A stretch of 18,413 nucleotides of DNA, from positions 1-18,413 of the forward strand of contig JBOHCT010000075.1 of assembly GCA_050699055.1 (NCBI GenBank), read 5' to 3'. The position numbers and the translations under genes are program-made. How positions within the stretch are numbered: position 1 is the first letter of the stretch; each line of letters starts with the position of its first letter. Origin of the DNA: JBOHCT01 sp050699055. GTDB taxonomy: Bacteria; Actinomycetota; Actinomycetes; Streptosporangiales; JBOHCT01. The notes under the pieces are model-generated. The model searched no databases and had not been told where the DNA came from. It saw only the letters and a list, made by a program, of their open reading frames with translations. Positions 13,311 through 18,413 of the stretch are shown here, piece by piece.

Positions 13311-14377
13311 CGACCGCGACCCCGGAAGAGACGCAGCAGGCGCAAGAGGAAGAACCGGTCGTCCATGTCCTCTGGATCAACGCCGGCCTGGGGTGTGACG
13401 GCGACTCCGTGGCCCTGACCGCGGCGACGCAGCCCACGATCGAGGAGATCGTGCTCGGTGCGCTGCCGGGACTGCCGAAGGTGCAGGTCCACTGGCCGCT
13501 GATCGACTTCGAGTGCGGGCCCGAACAGGGGGCCGACACGTTCATCGAGTGGTTCCACAAGGCCGACCGCGGTGAGCTGGAACCGTTCGTGCTGGTTGTC
13601 GAGGGGTCCATTCCCAACGAGTCGATCAAGCGGGAAGGCTACTGGTGCGGCTTCGGGAACAACCCCGAGACCGGACAGCCGATGACGACGAGCGAGTGGC
13701 TCGACCGCCTCACGCCCAAGGCGCTCGCGGTGCTAGCCGCCGGCACCTGCGCGACGTACGGGGGCATCCACGCGATGGCCGGCAACCCGACCGGCGCGAT
13801 GGGCGTGCCCGACTACCTGGGCTGGGACTGGAAGTCGAAGGCCGGCCTGCCGATCGTGTGCGTGCCCGGCTGCCCGATCCAGCCCGACAACCTGTCGGAG
13901 ACGATCCTCTACCTGCTGTACCAGGTGGCCGGCAAGGCACCGATGATCCCGCTCGACGAGGCGCTGCGGCCGACGTGGCTGTTCGGTGCGACGGTCCACG
14001 AGGGGTGCGACCGGGCCGGCTACTACGAGCAGGGCGACTTCGCGACCGAGTACGGCTCACCGAAGTGCCTGGTCAAGATCGGGTGTTGGGGGCCCGTCGT
14101 CAAGTGCAACGTGCCGAAGCGCGGCTGGATCAACGGCATCGGCGGTTGCCCGAACGTCGGTGGCATCTGCATTGCCTGCACCATGCCCGGGTTCCCTGAC
14201 AAGTTCATGCCGTTCATGGACGAGCCGCCGGGCAGCAAGGTCTCGACGACCGCGAGCGGCGTCTACGGAAAGCTCATCCGCACACTGCGCAACGTCACGT
14301 TGAAGACCCTGGACGAGGAGCCCAAGTGGCGTACTCGGGGCAGGGAGCTGACGACCGGTTACCGGGCGCCGTGGTGA
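13307..14377 (+). CDS. hhyS: Group 1h (actinobacterial-type) [NiFe] hydrogenase small subunit
   Basis: Electron-transfer subunit of an H2-oxidising hydrogenase used by aerobic actinobacteria to scavenge atmospheric H2. The product is 356 aa; ATG overlaps the SIS2 stop, with GGGGG/GGAG just upstream. There is no twin-arginine signal, so the enzyme stays on the cytoplasmic side. Proximal-cluster ligands are Cys30, Asp33 (LGCDGDS in place of CxxC), Cys148 (GTCATYGG) and Cys189 (PGCP). This is the 3Cys-1Asp set known from the Ralstonia eutropha actinobacterial-type enzyme. Distal ligands are His231, Cys234, Cys254 and Cys260; medial ligands are Cys267, Cys288 and Cys291. Cys281 (GGCPN) stands where three-iron enzymes usually have Pro, suggesting a medial [4Fe-4S]. 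The family call is firm; cluster types are inferred from alignment by eye. Confidence 0.95.
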   Translation: MTTATPEETQQAQEEEPVVHVLWINAGLGCDGDSVALTAATQPTIEEIVLGALPGLPKVQVHWPLIDFECGPEQGADTFIEWFHKADRGELEPFVLVVEGSIPNESIKREGYWCGFGNNPETGQPMTTSEWLDRLTPKALAVLAAGTCATYGGIHAMAGNPTGAMGVPDYLGWDWKSKAGLPIVCVPGCPIQPDNLSETILYLLYQVAGKAPMIPLDEALRPTWLFGATVHEGCDRAGYYEQGDFATEYGSPKCLVKIGCWGPVVKCNVPKRGWINGIGGCPNVGGICIACTMPGFPDKFMPFMDEPPGSKVSTTASGVYGKLIRTLRNVTLKTLDEEPKWRTRGRELTTGYRAPW

Positions 14378-14416
14378 GCGCGCGGTGAGCGCGTGGTGAG
14401 CGCGTGGTGAGCATTG
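14373..14416 (+). repeat. 11-bp tandem repeats across the hhyS stop codon
   Basis: GGTGAGCGCGC, GGTGAGCGCGT, GGTGAGCGCGT and the partial copy GGTGAGCATTG run head to tail from the last codon of hhyS into the hhyS-hhyL gap. Each carries GTGA, that is a TGA. Because 11 is not a multiple of three, the TGAs fall in all three frames, closing any readthrough from hhyS. Confidence 0.9.
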
Positions 14417-14423
14417 CCCGCGG

Positions 14424-14442
14424 GTCCCGACGCGGTCGGGGC
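14424..14442 (+). other. Intercistronic hairpin between hhyS and hhyL
   Basis: GTCCCGAC-GCG-GTCGGGGC forms an 8-bp stem (seven Watson-Crick pairs and one T-G) with a 3-base loop, in the 92-base gap before hhyL. There is no T-tract, so it is more likely an mRNA processing or stability element, or a partial attenuator, than a strong terminator. The gap is one of only two in the operon longer than 25 bases. Confidence 0.5.
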
Positions 14443-14469
14443 AGTCACAGAAAGGGACGTGAGCAATCG

Positions 14470-16260
14470 ATGACAACGACTTCGCCGTCGAAGAAGGCCC
14501 CTGTCGCGGGGGAAGACAATCTCGTTGAGATGGCGTGGGACCCGATCACCAGGATCGTCGGCAGCCTCGGGATCTACACCAAGATCGATTTCAAGCAGAA
14601 GACGGTCGCCGAGTGCTACAGCACGTCGTCGATCTTCCGCGGGTACAGCATCTTCATGAAGGGCAAGGACCCGCGGGACGCCCACTTCATCACCAGCCGC
14701 ATCTGCGGGATCTGCGGCGACAACCACGCGACGTGCTCGGTCTACAACCAGAACATGGCCTACGGTGTCCGCCCGCCGCACCTCGGCGAGTGGATCATCA
14801 ACCTCGGCGAGGCGGCCGAGTACATGTTCGACCACAACATCTTCCAGGAGAACCTCGTCGGGGTGGACTTCTGCGAGAAGATGGTCGGCGAGACCAACCC
14901 GGGTGTGCTCGAACGCGCCAACCACACCGAGGCGCCGCACGCCGGTGACCACGGGTACCGCACCATCGGTGACATCATGCGCTCGCTGAACCCGCTGGAG
15001 GGCGAGTTCTACCGCGAGGCGCTGCAGATGAGCCGGATGACGCGGGAGATGTTCTGCCTGATGGAGGGGCGGCACGTCCACCCGTCGACGCTGTATCCGG
15101 GCGGTGTCGGCACGGTCGCGACGGTGCAGCTGTTCACCGACTACCTCACCCGGCTCATGCGCTACGTCGAGTTCATGAAGCGCGCGGTGCCGATGCACGA
15201 CGACCTGTTCGACTTCTTCTACGAGGCCCTGCCGGGGTATGAGGAGGTCGGCAGGCGGCGGGTGCTGCTGAACTGCTGGGGCAGCTTCAACGACCCGGAG
15301 CACTGCGACTTCGACTACCGGCACATGACCGACTGGGGCCGGAAGATGTTCGTGACTCCGGGCATCGTCGTCGACGGCAACCTCATCACCAACGACCTGG
15401 TCGACATCAACCTGGGCATCCGGATCCTGCTCGGCAGCTCGTTCTACGACGACTGGGACAACCAGGAGATGTTCGTCACCCGCGACCCGCTGGGCAACCC
15501 GGTCGACCGGCGTCATCCATGGAACCAGCACACGATCCCGCAGCCGCAGAAGCGGGACTTCGCCGACAAGTACTCGTGGGTGATGTCGCCGCGGTGGTTC
15601 GACGGCGAGAACCATCTCGCGCTGGACACCGGCGGCGGGCCGATCGCGCGGCTGTGGTCGACGGCGCTGTCCGGCCTCGTCGACATCGGCTACATCCAGG
15701 CGACCGGCAGCAGCGTCAAGATCAACCTGCCGAAGACGATGACCAAGCCGGAGACGACGCTGGAGTGGAAGATCCCGCAGTGGTCCAACGCGATCGAGCG
15801 TGATCGGGCCCGTACGTACTTCCAGGCCTACGCCGCGGCCGCCGCGCTGCACTTCTGCGAGCAGGCGCTGGCGGAGGTACGCGCCGGACACCACGAGACG
15901 TGGTCACCGTTCACGGTCCCAGAGGAGGCCGTGAGCTGCGGGTTCACCGAGGCCGTGCGCGGCGTGCTGTCGCATCACATGGTCATCAGGGACGGCAAGA
16001 TCGCGAATTACCACCCGTACCCGCCGACCCCGTGGAACGCGAGCGTCCGCGACAGCTACGGCACGCCGGGGCCCTATGAGGACTCGGTGCAGAACACACC
16101 GATCTTCGAGGAGAACAGCCCGGAGAACTTCAAGGGGATCGACATCATGCGGGCGGTCCGCAGCTTCGACCCCTGCCTGCCCTGCGGGGTCCACATGTAC
16201 CTCGGCGGCGGGAAGGAGATCCAGAAGCTGCACTCGCCCACGTCGTTCCCCAGCACCTGA
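14470..16260 (+). CDS. hhyL: Group 1h [NiFe] hydrogenase large subunit
   Basis: Catalytic subunit holding the Ni-Fe(CN)2CO site. ATG 14470 gives 596 aa; AAAGGGA (14451-14457) is a rather distant ribosome-binding site, and a GTG at 14404 would add 22 basic residues. Ligand motif L1 is SRICGICGDNHATCS (76-90; Cys79 and Cys82). Motif L2 is DPCLPCGVH (567-575; Cys569 and Cys572). Other conserved blocks include WDPITRIVGSL (23-33) and CGFTEAVRGVLSHH. After His575 a 21-residue tail remains (MYLGGGKEIQ..., ending FPST); many [NiFe] hydrogenases are cleaved after this His/Arg by a maturation protease, and none is seen in the window. The pairing with a CxxD-type small subunit without a Tat signal makes this the actinobacterial-type uptake enzyme. 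Confidence 0.96.
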   Translation: MTTTSPSKKAPVAGEDNLVEMAWDPITRIVGSLGIYTKIDFKQKTVAECYSTSSIFRGYSIFMKGKDPRDAHFITSRICGICGDNHATCSVYNQNMAYGVRPPHLGEWIINLGEAAEYMFDHNIFQENLVGVDFCEKMVGETNPGVLERANHTEAPHAGDHGYRTIGDIMRSLNPLEGEFYREALQMSRMTREMFCLMEGRHVHPSTLYPGGVGTVATVQLFTDYLTRLMRYVEFMKRAVPMHDDLFDFFYEALPGYEEVGRRRVLLNCWGSFNDPEHCDFDYRHMTDWGRKMFVTPGIVVDGNLITNDLVDINLGIRILLGSSFYDDWDNQEMFVTRDPLGNPVDRRHPWNQHTIPQPQKRDFADKYSWVMSPRWFDGENHLALDTGGGPIARLWSTALSGLVDIGYIQATGSSVKINLPKTMTKPETTLEWKIPQWSNAIERDRARTYFQAYAAAAALHFCEQALAEVRAGHHETWSPFTVPEEAVSCGFTEAVRGVLSHHMVIRDGKIANYHPYPPTPWNASVRDSYGTPGPYEDSVQNTPIFEENSPENFKGIDIMRAVRSFDPCLPCGVHMYLGGGKEIQKLHSPTSFPST

Positions 16261-16327
16261 CACGTCAGTTCGGGCCTCCGGACGTCGGTACCTGCCGGCG
16301 GCCCGGGTCGTCGAGGGAGGCGAGACC

Positions 16328-16912
16328 ATGTCGGAGGCCAGCGGCCCCCAGGAAGTCGGGGAGCAGGTCGAGCGGGTGCTCGGGCAGCTGCGGTCCGATG
16401 CGGACCCCGCCGTGGCGCGCCGTGCGGAGGAGCTGGTCCGCCTCCTCGTCGAGCTGTACGGCGCGGGCCTCACCCGCGTCGTCGAGCTCGTCGGGGAACA
16501 CGCGGACGGCAAGGAGCTGCTACGCGGCCTCGCCGACGACGAGCTGGTGGGCAGCCTGCTGGTGCTGCACGACCTGCACCCGGAGACGACCGACGAACGG
16601 GTGAGCCGGGCCCTCGACCAGGTGCGGCCGTACCTCGGCTCGCACGCCGGCGGGGTGGAGCTGCTCGGCGTCGGCGATGACGGCGTCGTCCGCCTGCGGC
16701 TGGAGGGCACCTGCGACGGCTGCCCCTCATCGGTGGTGACGGTCAGGGACGCGATCGAGCGCGCCATCGACCAGGTGGCCCCCGAGGTGGCCGGCGTCGA
16801 GGTCGAAGGCCTGGTCGAGGAGGGGGCGCCCGCTCAGGATCCGAACGTGATCCCGGTCGGGGCCTTGTTCCGCGAGTGCCCCGTGCCGGAAGGGGGAGGG
16901 ACGCCCAGGTGA
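16328..16912 (+). CDS. NifU C-terminal-domain-like Fe-S protein
   Basis: 194-aa protein. ATG follows GGGAGG by six bases, 67 bases after hhyL. The N-terminal 100 residues are acidic and helical with Leu heptads (about 35-85), unlike a NifU scaffold. The C-terminal part (about 92-165) is a NifU-type thioredoxin-like Fe-S domain: RVSRALDQVRPYLGSHAGGV (91-110), LRLEGTCDGCPSS (123-135; Cys129 and Cys132 forming CxxC) and VRDAIERAIDQVAPEV (139-154). Two such chains could hold one [4Fe-4S] between them. Cys184 near the C-terminus is extra. Immediately downstream of hhyL it probably delivers clusters to HhyS or carries electrons from the hydrogenase; the sequence does not separate these. The stop overlaps the next start as GTGA. 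Confidence 0.88.
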   Translation: MSEASGPQEVGEQVERVLGQLRSDADPAVARRAEELVRLLVELYGAGLTRVVELVGEHADGKELLRGLADDELVGSLLVLHDLHPETTDERVSRALDQVRPYLGSHAGGVELLGVGDDGVVRLRLEGTCDGCPSSVVTVRDAIERAIDQVAPEVAGVEVEGLVEEGAPAQDPNVIPVGALFRECPVPEGGGTPR

Positions 16913-17580
16913 GTACCGGGCTGCGGAAGTTCACCCAGGCGGCCCAGCCGGAGCCGCCCGAGCCGCCCGAGCAAGAGCAGGCTGGCGAGCAGTGTGAGAT
17001 GTGCGTCGAACCGATCGGGGGGGCGCACTCGCACGTCGTCAACACCGGCAGCCGCTCGATCATGTGCGTGTGCCGGGCCTGCTACCTGCTGTTCACGCAC
17101 AGCGGGGCGGCGGGTGGCAAGTACCGCGCGGTGCCCGACCGCTACCTGTATGACCCGGCGTTCACGATCAGCGAGGTCCAGTGGAACGCCCTGCAGATCC
17201 CCGTGGGCATGGCGTTCTTCTTCCCCAACTCCGATCTTGACCAGTGGGTCGCGTTCTACCCGAGCCCGGCGGGGGCGACCGAGTCGCTGCTGCCGCTGGA
17301 GGCGTGGGAGGAGATCATCGGCGATAACCCGATGGTGGGCGACGCGGCCCCGGACGTCGAGGCGATCCTGCTGCGCCGCCGCGAGGAGCATTTCGAGTGC
17401 TACCTCGTCCCCATCGACGCCTGCTACGAGTTGGTCGGCCGGGTACGCCTGCACTGGAAGGGCTTCGGTGGCGGGGAGGAGGCCTGGCAGGCGATCGACG
17501 ACTTCTTCGCGAACGTCCGCGAGCGGGCCAAGTCGGCAGTGGGCCGCGTAGCGGCCCGCGAGGGTGGCGGCGATGGCTGA
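16909..17580 (+). CDS. DUF5947-like Cys-rich protein of the hydrogenase operon
   Basis: 223 aa from GTG overlapping the previous stop, with GGAGGG about nine bases upstream. After a Pro/Glu-rich linker (11-27) comes a metal-binding knuckle: CEMC (29-32), HSH (40-42) and CVCRAC (53-58). This could be a zinc ribbon or a rubredoxin-like iron site made by Cys29, Cys32, Cys55 and Cys58, with Cys53 and the His residues as extra ligands. The rest is a compact domain with VPDRYLYD, WNALQIPVGMAFFF (about 90-103), FYPSPAGATESLLPLEAWEE (115-134) and a C-terminal helical end. I recognise this as the uncharacterised actinobacterial family usually labelled DUF5947; that name is from memory. Operon position suggests hydrogenase assembly or electron transfer. 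Confidence 0.78.
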   Translation: MSTGLRKFTQAAQPEPPEPPEQEQAGEQCEMCVEPIGGAHSHVVNTGSRSIMCVCRACYLLFTHSGAAGGKYRAVPDRYLYDPAFTISEVQWNALQIPVGMAFFFPNSDLDQWVAFYPSPAGATESLLPLEAWEEIIGDNPMVGDAAPDVEAILLRRREEHFECYLVPIDACYELVGRVRLHWKGFGGGEEAWQAIDDFFANVRERAKSAVGRVAAREGGGDG

Positions 17581-18214
17581 GCTGGTCTTCGACTGCGTCG
17601 ATGCCCGTGCGGAGCACTACGCCGCCGCGCCGACCCTGGTGTTTCGGCTGCGGGTGGCCGAGACCACAGGCACCCGCGTCCACGCGATCGCGCTGCGCTG
17701 CCAGCTGCGCATCGAGCCGATCCGCCGCCGCTACGACGCGGAGGAGGCGGAGGGGTTGCTCGATCTCTTCGGCGACCGGGAACGCTTCGGCGAGACCTTG
17801 AAGCCCCTGCAGTTCGCCAACGTGTCGACGATGGTCCCCGGGTTCGCCGGCAGCGTCGAGACCGATCTTCCGGTCGCATGTACCTACGATCTCGACGTGG
17901 CCGCGAGCAAGTACTTCCACGCGCTGCGGGACGGTGAGATCCCGCTGCTGCTGCTGTTCAGCGGGACGGTCTTCGTCGAGGGCGGTGACGGGTACCGCAT
18001 CGAGCAGGTGCCGTGGAGCAAGGAGGCGCGCTACCGGGTCCCTGTGGGCGTGTGGCGGGAGCTGATGGACGTGTCGTTCCCGAACACCGGCTGGGTCCGC
18101 GTCCACCGCGACACCCTGGACGCTCTCCAGCGGTTCAAGGCCCAGCGGGCGATCCCGACATGGGACGACACCTTCGCCATGTTGCTGAAACAGGCGGAGG
18201 AGGTCGAGCCATGA
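17573..18214 (+). CDS. DUF6084-like hypothetical protein of the hydrogenase operon
   Basis: 213 aa; ATG lies eight bases inside the end of the previous gene, with GAGGG upstream. No signal peptide, membrane helix or cysteine cluster is seen. The protein is beta-rich by eye: ELVFDCVDARAEHYAAAPTL (4-23), VHAIALRCQLRIEPIRRRY (about 39-57), WSKEARYRVPVGVWRELMD (about 149-167) and NTGWVRVHRDTLDALQRFK. I take it as the family labelled DUF6084, which accompanies DUF5947 in actinobacterial hydrogenase loci; the label is from memory and the function unknown. The overlaps on both sides (8 bases and ATGA) imply stoichiometric expression with its neighbours, so a shared assembly complex is a reasonable guess. 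Confidence 0.72.
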   Translation: MAELVFDCVDARAEHYAAAPTLVFRLRVAETTGTRVHAIALRCQLRIEPIRRRYDAEEAEGLLDLFGDRERFGETLKPLQFANVSTMVPGFAGSVETDLPVACTYDLDVAASKYFHALRDGEIPLLLLFSGTVFVEGGDGYRIEQVPWSKEARYRVPVGVWRELMDVSFPNTGWVRVHRDTLDALQRFKAQRAIPTWDDTFAMLLKQAEEVEP

Positions 18215-18413
18215 CGTCCTCCGCCTTCGACCATGACTTCGGCACCGCCCGGAGGGTGGCCGACGCGGTGCTGTACGAGGGGTACGTGCTGTACCCGTAC
18301 CGTGCGTCCGCGGCGAAGAACCAGGTGCGGTGGCAGTTCGGGGTGCTCGCGCCACCGGAGTGGGCGGCGGCCGACGGTTCGGAGACGCCCTCGTGCCAGA
18401 CCGAGTGTCTGCT
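18211..18413 (+). CDS. Hydrogenase-operon hypothetical protein, cut by the right edge
   Basis: ATG overlaps the previous stop as ATGA, and GGCGGAGGAGG ends about nine bases upstream. Only 67 codons are visible, starting MTSSAFDHDFGTARRVADAV. The block LYEGYVLYPYRASAAKNQVR (21-40), followed by WQFGVLAPPEW, strongly resembles the start of a conserved hypothetical protein seen in actinobacterial hydrogenase clusters. I cannot name a function from the visible part. The rest of the gene and presumably the hyp maturation genes lie beyond the window. Confidence 0.75.
   Translation, partial: MTSSAFDHDFGTARRVADAVLYEGYVLYPYRASAAKNQVRWQFGVLAPPEWAAADGSETPSCQTECL

Noticed and set aside
14359..15894. A 511-codon minus-strand frame opposite hhyL
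   Set aside because: Shadow of the GC-rich large-subunit gene; Val/Arg/Asp-rich low complexity with no recognisable domain.

Overview
The window is high-GC DNA (strong G/C bias at third codon positions, many GTG/TTG starts, ATGA/GTGA stop-start overlaps) from an actinobacterium. The genus cannot be fixed from the sequence. Support comes from the chromosomal order comM-dprA-xerC-(M23 peptidase)-rpsB-tsf-pyrH-frr-cdsA and from an actinobacterial-type (group 1h, 'Hhy') [NiFe] hydrogenase operon.

Region 1 (1-811): two overlapping minus-strand genes of unknown function run off the left edge. They abut a comM (Mg-chelatase-like AAA+ ATPase) that has lost its N-terminal domain. The likely explanation is a mobile-element junction inside comM. 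An imperfect inverted repeat lies in the gap.

Region 2 (812-5449): truncated comM, dprA (DNA uptake and recombination) and xerC (tyrosine recombinase) on the plus strand, then a convergent minus-strand M23-type envelope protein. Its signal region contains a perfect 3 x 18-bp tandem repeat.

Region 3 (5450-10323): the translation/envelope housekeeping block rpsB (S2), tsf (EF-Ts), pyrH (UMP kinase), frr (ribosome recycling factor) and cdsA (CDP-diacylglycerol synthase). rpsB has a long acidic C-terminal extension containing a 12 x 15-bp coding minisatellite. frr is preceded by degenerate 18-bp repeats.

Region 4 (10324-11663): a convergent gene for a bacterial Suppressor-of-fused (SUFU)-like protein, then a divergent regulatory gap with a good promoter candidate and short direct repeats.

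Region 5 (11664-right edge): a tightly coupled plus-strand hydrogenase operon: SIS-domain protein 1, HypC-like chaperone, SIS-domain protein 2, hydrogenase small subunit, large subunit, NifU-like protein, a Cys-rich DUF5947-like protein, a DUF6084-like protein and a further gene cut by the edge. The small subunit has the CxxD (3 Cys + 1 Asp) proximal-cluster signature and no Tat signal.

The most interesting signal is the pair of GmhA-like SIS proteins flanking the HypC-like gene. The first keeps the GmhA catalytic Glu and His but has lost the phosphate-binding STSGNS loop. The second keeps that loop but has lost both catalytic residues. This reciprocal decay suggests a heteromeric enzyme, or a repurposed binding complex, tied to hydrogenase maturation or regulation. 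I know of no described function for such a pair.
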